A stretch of DNA of 64,000 bases from positions 1,240,001 through 1,304,000 of the forward strand of contig NZ_CP018346.1 in the NCBI RefSeq assembly GCF_001989455.1. The letters run 5' to 3'. This DNA is from Prochlorococcus sp. RS04. Its GTDB lineage: Bacteria > Cyanobacteriota > Cyanobacteriia > PCC-6307 > Cyanobiaceae. Both the position numbers and the translations under genes were made by a program. Under the pieces are notes generated by a model. The model searched no databases and was not told the DNA's origin. It saw only the letters and a program-made list of their open reading frames with translations. Of the stretch, positions 28,456 to 36,618 are shown piece by piece (position 1 is the first letter of the stretch; each line of letters opens with the position of its first letter).

Positions 28456-28793
28456 AATTAGATATCACTTAAGTTAATTTTTAATAATATAACATCAATA
28501 AAAAATGCCATAAATCATAAAGTTATTTTATTTTAAGGTTTTTTGTCTTATGAAAGACATACAGGCTGTTGGGGTTCGAGACCGCTTAGTTCCATTTTAT
28601 TATTGAAGAATATTTCTTTTATAAAAATCTCCAAATTTTATTATTTTGGGATCTTTTTAGATATGATTCAGACTTACCTCTAAGGATAAATTTTTTTTAA
28701 AGATCAAATATTACAATTTCAAGACTACTAATTTACTTTTTTAAAAAGCATAGAATAGTGCATTTATAGTTTTATTAAGAATGAATATTTCAG
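28456..28793. other. Gene-free gap with a partial tRNA-Ala copy
   Basis: The only structure I see is the degenerate 3' copy of tRNA-Ala at 28557-28596. The rest is AT-rich and gene-free, and should contain promoters for the two genes that diverge from it. No clear promoter boxes or terminators stand out. Confidence 0.5.
28557..28596 (+). repeat. Degenerate copy of the tRNA-Ala 3' half (possible attachment-site remnant)
   Basis: About 40 bases align with the segment from the anticodon 3' stem through the acceptor end of the tRNA-Ala at 25870, with about eight mismatches and one gap. GGTTCGAG is identical, followed by aCCGCTTaGtTCCATT. There is no 5' half, so it cannot be a tRNA. The 3'-end-only duplication on the same strand is the signature of integration at a tRNA gene. 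Confidence 0.7.
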
Positions 28794-29612
28794 GTGAGCA
28801 ATCCTTTAACTTTAAAACTTAAGAAAAAATACTATAGATATAAATTCAAATTAAATATTGCCAAAAATATCATTATTGAACAACCTTTTAACAAAGGGAT
28901 TAATTTAGGCGCTGGAAAGAATTGGAAGCAACTTAATTGGATAGGTATAGATAAATTAGATGGTAATTATTTAGATGACAAAAGTATATTACCTTTTAAG
29001 GATAAAAGTATTAAGTATGTTTATAGTTCTCATTTTTTTGAACATATTAATGATGAATGTGCAATAAATTTATTTCGTGAGATTAAGCGTGTTCTTATGG
29101 ATAATGGCCTTTTAAGAATAATAGTTCCAAATTTTGAATTACTTCATCAAAATCTAATAAATAATGATTCCACTCTAATGGAGTTAAGTGGATTTAAAGG
29201 AAGAACTGAGTGGCAGAAATTTGGTATAGAAAATAATAACACTAATAAAATCCTTCACTGGTTCGCAAGTTATTCAAATTACCAAGAAGAAAATATATTT
29301 GAGAACTGTCCAGAAGACTTATATAGAGGTCCACCAAAATTAAAAAAAGAGGAAGTACTTTCAGCAGCAAAAAATTTGACAACCCTGGAATTTGGTGAAT
29401 GGGCAATTTCTAAAATTAAAAAAAAATATATTAAAAATGGTGGTCATATAAATACTTGGACAACAAAAAAATTTATTGATCTCTTATTAGATGTTGGTAT
29501 AAAATCTAAACAAAAAAACTATGGCGATTCAGAATCCAAAGTTCTTGGCTTATTTGATTATTTAAATGATAGGAGTCAAATTTCTTTATGTCATGAGGGA
29601 TGTGTTGATTGA
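28794..29612 (+). CDS. Class I SAM-dependent methyltransferase
   Basis: This 272-residue protein has the type-11 methyltransferase layout: INLGAGKNWKQLNWIGID near residue 39 is the SAM motif, SILPFKDKSIKYVYSSHFFEHI is the family's acidic/His loop, and EIKRVLMDNGLLRIIVPN follows. A longer helical insert and a GHINTWTTKKF end are typical of O-antigen-locus members. The start is GTG at 28794; an upstream ATG is in another frame. It lies between the two partial tRNA copies, so it may be cargo of one inserted cassette. Substrate not predictable. Confidence 0.82.
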   Translation: MSNPLTLKLKKKYYRYKFKLNIAKNIIIEQPFNKGINLGAGKNWKQLNWIGIDKLDGNYLDDKSILPFKDKSIKYVYSSHFFEHINDECAINLFREIKRVLMDNGLLRIIVPNFELLHQNLINNDSTLMELSGFKGRTEWQKFGIENNNTNKILHWFASYSNYQEENIFENCPEDLYRGPPKLKKEEVLSAAKNLTTLEFGEWAISKIKKKYIKNGGHINTWTTKKFIDLLLDVGIKSKQKNYGDSESKVLGLFDYLNDRSQISLCHEGCVD

Positions 29613-29931
29613 ATAAATAATTAATTTAATTAAAATATTTTTCAAAATAAAGTATAAAAATCACCCTCTAAAGATTAAAAATTAGGATATCATCTTTTCT
29701 ATGAATTCTATTTTCATTTTTGGAATAATCATTGACCAGCCCTGCGAGCAAAATCCCGAAAATACTTTTAAAATCTTATTAGCGTTTAGTTGTTGATCTG
29801 CATTTTATGAAGCGGTTCAGTATTTCGAGTCCACTTGCCTTTATTAGGCTTTCAAATTTTAGAGCATAAATTACAAGAATCAGTGCAAAATCTTGTGAGC
29901 TATTAGTTTGCTATGCATTAATGCTTATCTT
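29613..29931. other. Gene-free gap with a second partial tRNA-Ala copy
   Basis: No gene is visible. The gap contains ctgcgagc at 29742 in a context like that after the intact tRNA, and the second degenerate tRNA 3' copy at 29821. It separates the methyltransferase from the minus-strand sugar operon and looks like a junction between inserted blocks. Confidence 0.5.
29821..29848 (+). repeat. Second degenerate tRNA-Ala 3' copy with adjacent ATTAGG
   Basis: Over 28 bases, 21 match the last bases of the tRNA-Ala plus the first six bases after it: TTCGAGTCC is identical, followed by aCTTGcCTttATTAGG. Because the match includes ATTAGG from beyond the tRNA, it is unlikely to be chance similarity to any tRNA T-arm. 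Same strand as the intact gene. Confidence 0.6.
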
Positions 29932-31506
29932 CTATTTCAAGTTGTTTATATTTTTATATAGCATGCTTTTACCTAAAGAAAAAAGAAGTTCACTATATGG
30001 ATAATGATGAAGACCTGCTATGTTTAGATAAATTAGAGAAGTTAATAAATAAACTTTTCTTGAACTGTAAGTATTATTATTTAACCAATTATTAAAATAG
30101 TTTTCACATTGAACTAGATTAAATGTTCTGTTTAAGTCAAAATTTATATCATCATTAATCCAATTTATTGAGTATAGATTTTTCTCAATTATTTTGTGGT
30201 TAACTATCAAACCATGCATTAATTTAGCAAAATCATAATATCGATCACCACATTTAATATTAGATGCAAAATCCTGTCTCCAATCAAGGAAAATAAATTT
30301 TTTGCTTTTATCATCATATAAAATATTTTCAAGATGAAAGTCACCATGAAAATCAGATGGGATTCCTTCTGATAAATGATTCCAATCTAGCTCAAGGATA
30401 AGATCTTTAACTTTTGGAATCTTTTCTCCATTAATATATGTAATTGTATCTTTGTGATTAAATTTTTTAAAAAACAAATCTATTCTTTTTTCCGTTTTAA
30501 CTTTATAAAAGTCTAGGCACTTATTCTTGAAATTATTAAATTCGTCTTTGGATAGTTTTATATCTTTCCAAAAAATGGAAGATTCTTTAAGTAAATTTAT
30601 AAATTTTGGGATATTAACTTTATTAGAGAGAACTTCCCCATCTGCTTTTTTATATGCGTACATATTCTCAGAAACATCAGTAATATGTGGAATGAAATCT
30701 TTAATTATTTTAGACCTTTTAACTCTATTTTTAATAAATTCCTTATCATCAGAAAATTTTATAACTTTATCATTTACGAACCAGATACATTCATTCTCTT
30801 TTTCTAAAATTGTAGGACTTTCCCTAAGTTGAAAATATATTTTTGCCTTCTTAAGTGAATCCAAGTTACCTGTATCGTGCCAAGTAAATGGTATGGATTT
30901 AATGGGTGTTGTTTTTATCAAATTTTTAAGTGCGTATGACTCCCCTATTCTTATAGCTTCTTCTTTACCTTTAATCATTTGATCCCAAAATTCTTTTGGT
31001 TTATTTATTCCAGCAAGTCCAATATATGGAAAACAATCTTTATCTGTAACTTCCTTTTCACAAATATCAAATACTAATTTATCTTTAACTTTTAATGACC
31101 TGTATTGTTTATCATTTTCTAGATTTGAATAACCCATCCAATTACAATTAGGAGATGGAATATTTTCCTCAACTAATGTATCGCATGACATAAATATAAA
31201 AGGCTCATTTAAATAATTCCTACATTGAATTATTGAATAACCCAGACCGCTTCCATCGCCTTTATAGTTATCAACATCTACAAAAATAAATTTTCTACTG
31301 GGATAAGAAATTTGTAAAAATTGTTTTACAAGTTTACCTTTATAACCAAGTGCTATAACAAATACTGTATCTTCTGAAAACTTTTCAATTTGCCAAGATA
31401 AAATTGGTTTAAGATTTATGCTTATTAAGGATTTGTTTAAGTATTTAGTATATTTGTCTAGTCTTGAGCCTAAACCAGCAGTAGGGATTAGTACTTTATA
31501 TTTCAT
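29932..31506 (-). CDS. Nucleotidyltransferase-kinase fusion (sugar or choline-type activation)
   Basis: This 524-residue protein joins two activities. Residues 1 to about 225 form a nucleotidyltransferase (VLIPTAGLGSRLDKYTKYLNKSL; FMSCDTLVEENI; DTGNLDSLKKA). Residues 235-520 form an aminoglycoside/choline-kinase fold: HGD at 387, then N394, and LDWR near 407. All catalytic positions are kept. Pairs of this kind phosphorylate a small substrate and couple it to a nucleotide, as LicA/LicC do for choline and AmgK/MurU do for amino sugars. It ends the minus-strand operon, with the cupin 5 bp upstream. Substrate unknown; an anomeric sugar kinase plus NDP-sugar synthase is my preferred reading. Confidence 0.82.
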   Translation of the reverse strand: MKYKVLIPTAGLGSRLDKYTKYLNKSLISINLKPILSWQIEKFSEDTVFVIALGYKGKLVKQFLQISYPSRKFIFVDVDNYKGDGSGLGYSIIQCRNYLNEPFIFMSCDTLVEENIPSPNCNWMGYSNLENDKQYRSLKVKDKLVFDICEKEVTDKDCFPYIGLAGINKPKEFWDQMIKGKEEAIRIGESYALKNLIKTTPIKSIPFTWHDTGNLDSLKKAKIYFQLRESPTILEKENECIWFVNDKVIKFSDDKEFIKNRVKRSKIIKDFIPHITDVSENMYAYKKADGEVLSNKVNIPKFINLLKESSIFWKDIKLSKDEFNNFKNKCLDFYKVKTEKRIDLFFKKFNHKDTITYINGEKIPKVKDLILELDWNHLSEGIPSDFHGDFHLENILYDDKSKKFIFLDWRQDFASNIKCGDRYYDFAKLMHGLIVNHKIIEKNLYSINWINDDINFDLNRTFNLVQCENYFNNWLNNNTYSSRKVYLLTSLIYLNIAGLHHYPYSELLFSLGKSMLYKNINNLK

Positions 31507-31511
31507 ATTAT

Positions 31512-31853
31512 TTAAATTCTATTGTAATCATCTAAAATCCTAACGACGTCATCCATTTCTGGAGTACTTGCCTCTAGATAAACACTATCCTCAACACCTT
31601 CCATTCTATGAATTTGTCCTGGATTTAATGTGATTGATTCACCCTTTAGATAAATTTCAGAATCCAATTCATTTTCATTTTCACCTTTATAAATTCTAAG
31701 CTTTCCACTTAAGATATATATGGTTTCTTTTTTATAATTATGATATTGCAAGCTGCATTTTTTACCCGCATACATAGTTAATTTTTTCAGCATATATTTG
31801 TCATTGATTTCTAATACTTCTTCCTTGCCCCATGGCTTATTTATAATTTTCAT
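31512..31853 (-). CDS. Cupin, mannose-6-phosphate isomerase type II-like
   Basis: This 113-residue single cupin resembles the C-terminal isomerase domain of ManC: NKPWGKEEVLEI start, LQYHNYKKETIYILSG with the metal-binding His and Glu, GESITLNPGQIHRMEG. Compared with the full domain in the ManC at 58183 it is free-standing. It may isomerise or epimerise a sugar phosphate, or simply bind one. It lies 5 bp upstream of the nucleotidyltransferase-kinase gene in the same operon. Confidence 0.8.
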   Translation of the reverse strand: MKIINKPWGKEEVLEINDKYMLKKLTMYAGKKCSLQYHNYKKETIYILSGKLRIYKGENENELDSEIYLKGESITLNPGQIHRMEGVEDSVYLEASTPEMDDVVRILDDYNRI

Positions 31854-31937
31854 ATTTTTTTTTTAACTATATTAATAGTACTTCTCTGGTGTCTAGTTGA
31901 TTTTAAAATTTAAAATTTTATTATAATTTTATTAAAA

Positions 31938-32762
31938 TTAAATCTTATAATGTTCTAATTCTGGATGAAATTCGAAAAATTTATCATAGAAGTTTTTTAC
32001 GTATTGATTCATATCCCATCTGCTATTAAATCCATACTTTCTTTTGATCCATTTCTTACCTTCTTCTAAATACAACTTTCTATTCTCAAAAAAATCCTCT
32101 GTACGTATAAGATCTGATTTTTCAATTAAATAAGTTTCATTCTCTTCAGCAAAAACTTTTTTTGTAATTGCTGCTGCCCAATTGTTGACATATGCCTTAG
32201 CAATAATTTCACTTTCTGTAAAATATCCCCTAAAATTACTCCCATCAAATAAAAAATTTAAGTGATTAGGATTTTCTTTTTCAATTATCATTTCAATAAA
32301 TTTTCTTCTTAAAAGTAAAGCATTATTATGGATAAACCAAAAATATTTGGTTTGACAAGAGTTTAATAAACTAATTTCGCCCCAATTTTTAGAGGCAGGA
32401 GATAATATCCCAACCATTGGATGTTCTTCTAGAACATTTAATAAAGTTTTTATAGTTTCTAATGGATAGAGCTCTGTGTCATTTGTTAGTAAAAAGAAAG
32501 CTTCATATTTGTCCCAATTTTTCTCTTTAAATAGTTCAAGTAGTGCATAATTCATTCCCCGACCATATCGTAAACCATTCTTAATAGCTTCATTATTATT
32601 AATGTACCATGTACAATATTTAGATAATTTATCTTTATCAGAACCAGCTTCGATTACATAAGTGTCATTATAATTAGCATCATATTTCTTTAAATGCTCA
32701 TAAAGTGCATTAGTGGGATCAGGAAGATTCCTATTAAGAATTATCGTACAAATTCTTTTCAT
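31938..32762 (-). CDS. Glycosyltransferase, GT2-like
   Basis: This 274-residue protein has a GT-A-type start (CTIILNRNLPDPTNALYEHL), a region YEAFFLLTNDTELYPLE that would hold the metal-binding acidic pair, and a helical C-terminus. The order suits a family-2-like transferase that acts on an NDP or CMP sugar. No signal peptide. It lies 1 bp after the GatZ-like gene, so it is cotranscribed with sugar-precursor genes, and probably uses their product. Confidence 0.7.
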   Translation of the reverse strand: MKRICTIILNRNLPDPTNALYEHLKKYDANYNDTYVIEAGSDKDKLSKYCTWYINNNEAIKNGLRYGRGMNYALLELFKEKNWDKYEAFFLLTNDTELYPLETIKTLLNVLEEHPMVGILSPASKNWGEISLLNSCQTKYFWFIHNNALLLRRKFIEMIIEKENPNHLNFLFDGSNFRGYFTESEIIAKAYVNNWAAAITKKVFAEENETYLIEKSDLIRTEDFFENRKLYLEEGKKWIKRKYGFNSRWDMNQYVKNFYDKFFEFHPELEHYKI

Positions 32763-32763
32763 T

Positions 32764-33933
32764 TTATAGTACCATTCTAAAGTTTTTTAAGTATCTATAA
32801 ATAGACTTTTTAATCGCTTCTTTTAAATTAAGATCCAGATTTATACCCTTTGTGTCTAGGATATTATCGGCTTTATTTTTTATTTCAATGAATTCTGGCG
32901 TTGAGAAATTATAATGACCAGCTATTATCGCTTTTTCTCTATCAGTTGTTTTACTTCCTTTGATTATCCATTTATCCCATTTTCTAGAATCATAAGAAAG
33001 CCTCAAGAATTGACTAGCGATATTTTTAAGGCCATTATTTTCTAAAGTTTTTAAAAAGGCTTTAGTTTCTGTAACCCCAAATTCAGGAGCTACATTCGCA
33101 GAGTGAATTCCTAGTCTTGGATGCCAAGATAAAACTTCATCAGAAAGATAGTCGGCATTATGTTCTTTCATATAAATCTGATATTTCTTACATATATTAA
33201 TCATTTGAGGGATCTGAATTTCTGGGGGAATTTCTTTTTTAACCCTAAAAGGACTGTCCAAAGATCCAATATTTCTTAATTCTTTCACTTTTGTTCCTGT
33301 TTGGATAACGACAAATGTAGGTTTTGGGTATTTATTCTTTTCACAAAACTCATAAATTTTAGATAAGGTAAAGTGCAACTCTTCCTGACTGTTTGTGCTT
33401 CCAGTTTGTTCTTCAGTGCCTATTTCATAAATTATTTCCTTACCCTGTTTTTTTGCATAGTTACAACAAAAATCATATAGTTCAAATAACCTCTCTAAGC
33501 CTTCCTCAACACTTATAGGTCCATGTATATCAATACTTGGATCTAAATGTAAAATTTGAAAACCAGCATCAATATCAACTTTATATGATTTTTTTGCGGA
33601 TTCCATAGCCTCACGAAGTCCAAATCTCTCTTTTCTTTCAAGATCACTCTGCCAAGGGCCACCATGGTCTCTTGCAAGATAAGTTAATCCAAGTTTATCC
33701 TTATTAAATACATATTTTGAAAATTCTTCTGTAGACCAATTATTCACATAACCCCCCCCAAAATCTTCTGAATCTATTTGTCTCCTAGAGGCTATTAAAA
33801 TTAAGGGAATTTTTTCATGATTGCTTATTTCAATAACTGAATCAACACAATTCAATGACATTGGTCCAACTCCTAAAAGAGTAGAACATTTCTTCATATA
33901 GCTAATAAGCATTTCCTTGATCATATTGCCCAT
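32764..33933 (-). CDS. GatZ/KbaZ-like class II aldolase-family protein
   Basis: This 389-residue protein resembles GatZ/KbaZ, the larger, supposedly non-catalytic subunit of tagatose-1,6-bisphosphate aldolase. The matching stretches are PLILIASRRQID, then GGGYVNNWSTEEF, LARDHGGPWQSD, AGFQILHLDPSIDIHG and YEIGTEEQTGS. The catalytic partner GatY/KbaY is not in this window. Stand-alone members in polysaccharide islands may make or break a keto-sugar phosphate on their own. Its first 13 bp overlap the phosphatase gene, so the two act together. Role inferred. Confidence 0.75.
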   Translation of the reverse strand: MGNMIKEMLISYMKKCSTLLGVGPMSLNCVDSVIEISNHEKIPLILIASRRQIDSEDFGGGYVNNWSTEEFSKYVFNKDKLGLTYLARDHGGPWQSDLERKERFGLREAMESAKKSYKVDIDAGFQILHLDPSIDIHGPISVEEGLERLFELYDFCCNYAKKQGKEIIYEIGTEEQTGSTNSQEELHFTLSKIYEFCEKNKYPKPTFVVIQTGTKVKELRNIGSLDSPFRVKKEIPPEIQIPQMINICKKYQIYMKEHNADYLSDEVLSWHPRLGIHSANVAPEFGVTETKAFLKTLENNGLKNIASQFLRLSYDSRKWDKWIIKGSKTTDREKAIIAGHYNFSTPEFIEIKNKADNILDTKGINLDLNLKEAIKKSIYRYLKNFRMVL

Positions 33934-34448
33934 TCACCTGAAAACTTAACTTTATTATGGGGAAAATTTTTTGGGTTATAAGGCTTAAAAAACTTTTCTA
34001 GAATATGAAGGCATGCTTCAGCCACAGACCTGTCCCCACCTGATCTTTTAGTTACAAAATTGGCACTTTTTTTTGTAAAAGGATCACCATTTGAGGGTGC
34101 GATACTATATCTAACCTCTCTCATAACATAATGATCAAAAATACCGTCTCCCATATAAATAACATCATTGCAATTATAGTTATCTTTAATCCAATCAATT
34201 CTTTTAACAGTGCTTACAAGGTCAAGTTTAAATTTCATATCTTCTACTATTCTTTTTTGGGAGATTTTAAATCCTTTTTTATCGCCTGTTATAAATCTAA
34301 TATCAATGTAAGGTTTTAAAAGTGTAAGAGCATCATGGTCGTCAGGTCCAAAAACTTTTAATAATTTACCTTCCTCTGAGTAAAAAAAATCTCCAGATGT
34401 CATAACTCCATCTACATCAAGAAGAAATATTTTTGGTTTATTATTCAA
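33921..34448 (-). CDS. HAD phosphatase, KdsC-like
   Basis: This 175-residue HAD enzyme has the KdsC pattern: LDVDGVMTSGDFFYSEEG with the nucleophile Asp pair, the ITGDKKGFKI segment, and YMGDGIFDHYVM for the metal site. KdsC and the related 9-phosphate phosphatases remove phosphate from KDO-8-P or from nonulosonic acid 9-phosphates. It is the first gene of the minus operon and faces the NeuB-like gene across a shared promoter region, which supports a role as the phosphatase after the NeuB step. Confidence 0.82.
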   Translation of the reverse strand: MNNKPKIFLLDVDGVMTSGDFFYSEEGKLLKVFGPDDHDALTLLKPYIDIRFITGDKKGFKISQKRIVEDMKFKLDLVSTVKRIDWIKDNYNCNDVIYMGDGIFDHYVMREVRYSIAPSNGDPFTKKSANFVTKRSGGDRSVAEACLHILEKFFKPYNPKNFPHNKVKFSGEWAI

Positions 34449-34791
34449 ATTAATTAAAAATCTAAGATTTAAATTTATCTTATCATTTGTCGTTAACTGT
34501 TTTTATTTTACAAAAAAACCAGTTGAATTAATTTGTATCAATTAAAACAAATTTTTCAATTTTCAAATTATTTATCAAAAAGCTATGGCTGAATATTAAT
34601 AAAATATTTATTTTTTCGTTAACTTAATCAACATAATTTTGTATTTTGATAAGTGTTTTATAAATAAATGTCAACTTAAGTAGTTTTCAAAGAAGAGTTT
34701 AAGAAATCAATAATATCTTAACTTTAGTATGAATAAATTTTTTTTGTATATTTGGAATGATATATATAAATAAATAAATATTTGATTCAAA
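34449..34791. promoter_or_regulatory. Divergent promoter region between the two sugar operons
   Basis: This 343-bp AT-rich gap separates the minus operon (phosphatase first) and the plus operon (NeuB-like first). It must contain both promoters. I see many TATA-like stretches but no convincing pair of -35 and -10 boxes and no hairpin; AT bias makes matches unreliable. Shared control of the two operons is inferred from position. Confidence 0.5.
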
Positions 34792-36618
34792 ATGAAAATA
34801 AGCTTAATAGCAGAAATTGGCATAAATCATGATGGAGATTACGAAAAAGCAGTTTTTTTAATTAAAAATGCCGCTAGATCAGGAGCATCTTCAATTAAGT
34901 TTCAATACAGAAATTTACAAAGATGTTATTCCAATTCTTCAAGAGAAGAGATAGGTGACCAAATGATTAAATCAGAAATAATTAGAAATTATTTAACTCC
35001 AGATAAAATATTAAAACTTCTTCACTTTGCTAGAAAAATAGATTTAAAAGTTGGTATTAGTTTTTTTAATCTAGAAGATATAAATGATTTTAAAGAAATC
35101 AAGGAATTTGATTTTTTCAAGATTCCATCTGTAGAACTTTTAAATTTCAAATTAATTAAGAAATTGCTATCATTTGGCAAAGAATTATTAATATCTACTG
35201 GGTGTAATTCAGAGAGTGAAATTATAAGTTGCATTGATAGGTTTAAAGAATATAAAAATTGGAGGATGCTCCATTGCGTATCAAACTATCCTCTGAATTT
35301 AGTAAATAGTAAACTCGGCTATATAAAAAGATTAAAAGAATTGTCACAAAGAGGAGTTGGATATTCTAGTCATGATGAGAATTGGGAAAATTGTCTTATT
35401 GCTGCTACACTTGGTGCAGAAATTATTGAAAGACATATAACTTACGATAAATCTTCGTTTGGTTTAGATCATACAACCAGTTCAGATGTATACGAATTCA
35501 CTAAATTAAATAAATTTCTTCAATCATTACCAATAATATTGAAGGGGAATAATCCAAGGACATTAAATCAAGGTGAATTACTAAATAAACAAAATTTAGG
35601 GAGATCTTTATATGCAAAAAAAGATATCGAAATAGGGTCATATTTAAAACAAGAAGATTTAGAAGAATTAAGTCCCCAAACTGGTATAACAGTTAGGGAA
35701 TTTTTTAAATATGAAGATCAAAAAGTGCTTAGATCTATTAAAAAAGGAGAAGTTATTGAAAAAAGCCATTTTGATAATCCATATTTTTTATCAAAAGAAT
35801 TAAAATACAAAGCAAATAAAACAAAATTATCACTGCCTGTGAGGCTTCATGATTTTATCAATATAAATGATCAATTTAATTTAGAAAACTACGAATTTCA
35901 CTTATCTTATAAAGAAGTTTTAACGGGAAATTTGTGTGCGAATAATTATCCTAATGATAAAAAATACAGTATACACTTACCAGACTATATCGATTCTTCC
36001 AACATAATTGATCCTTTTTCAAATAAAGAATATATCTCAGGTAAGAGTAATGAAATTCTGGAAAAGGTTATTAAATTTGCGAATGATTTGCAAGAAAGAA
36101 CTAACGCTTTAGTACCCATAATTGGTAGTTTTAGTAAATGCGAAACTTCCAAAGAAATATTTTATGAAAATCATAAAAATCTTATTGAAAAACATGAAAA
36201 CCTTGATTGCAAATTATTACCTCAATGGCTCCCTCCAATTGCTTGGTATTTTGGCGGTTCAGTATCTTTAAATGTCTTTAATAATAAGGATGATATTGAA
36301 CTCTTAAAACAATTTTCAATTAACATTTGTTTGGATATATGCCACTTTGGAATGGGTTTTGCTGCTAACAACTTGACTAAGGAATCATTTGAAGATCTTT
36401 TTACATTAGCAGGACATATACACCTAGCAGATTCAATTGGCATAGATGGAGAAGGAATCCAAATTGGTAAAGGGGATGAGGAAAATAAATATTTCTTAAA
36501 AAAATCATTAAACTCCGAACTGACTAAAGTAATAGAAGTTTGGCAAGGCCATCTAAATTCCTACAGGGGTTTTCATGATGCAATAAAATATTCATTAAAT
36601 ATGGCTAATAATGAATAA
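34792..36618 (+). CDS. NeuB-like synthase fused to a SAF domain and a sugar-isomerase-like TIM barrel
   Basis: The first 250 residues are a sialic-acid/nonulosonic-acid synthase: AEIGINHDGDY, SIKFQ, FFKIPSVEL, HCVSNYPL, GYSSHDENW and IERHITYD, which condenses PEP with a 6-carbon sugar. Residues about 275-335 form the antifreeze-like SAF domain (RSLYAKKDIEIGSYLKQEDL). The last 270 residues form a xylose-isomerase-like barrel (ICLDICHFGMGFA, HIHLADS, GEGIQIGKGDEE). Normal NeuB has about 340 residues, so the extra domain is a fusion that could supply or modify the substrate. The gene is first in the plus operon and overlaps the next by 8 bp. Confidence 0.88.
   Translation: MKISLIAEIGINHDGDYEKAVFLIKNAARSGASSIKFQYRNLQRCYSNSSREEIGDQMIKSEIIRNYLTPDKILKLLHFARKIDLKVGISFFNLEDINDFKEIKEFDFFKIPSVELLNFKLIKKLLSFGKELLISTGCNSESEIISCIDRFKEYKNWRMLHCVSNYPLNLVNSKLGYIKRLKELSQRGVGYSSHDENWENCLIAATLGAEIIERHITYDKSSFGLDHTTSSDVYEFTKLNKFLQSLPIILKGNNPRTLNQGELLNKQNLGRSLYAKKDIEIGSYLKQEDLEELSPQTGITVREFFKYEDQKVLRSIKKGEVIEKSHFDNPYFLSKELKYKANKTKLSLPVRLHDFININDQFNLENYEFHLSYKEVLTGNLCANNYPNDKKYSIHLPDYIDSSNIIDPFSNKEYISGKSNEILEKVIKFANDLQERTNALVPIIGSFSKCETSKEIFYENHKNLIEKHENLDCKLLPQWLPPIAWYFGGSVSLNVFNNKDDIELLKQFSINICLDICHFGMGFAANNLTKESFEDLFTLAGHIHLADSIGIDGEGIQIGKGDEENKYFLKKSLNSELTKVIEVWQGHLNSYRGFHDAIKYSLNMANNE

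Noticed and set aside
25943-29931. Search for an integrase, transposase or CRISPR array near the tRNA copies
   Set aside because: No recombinase motif, terminal inverted repeat of an insertion sequence or regular spaced repeats were found in this window.
34449-34791. TATA-like stretches as specific promoters of the sugar operons
   Set aside because: AT bias makes -10-like matches uninformative, and no -35 match is spaced correctly.
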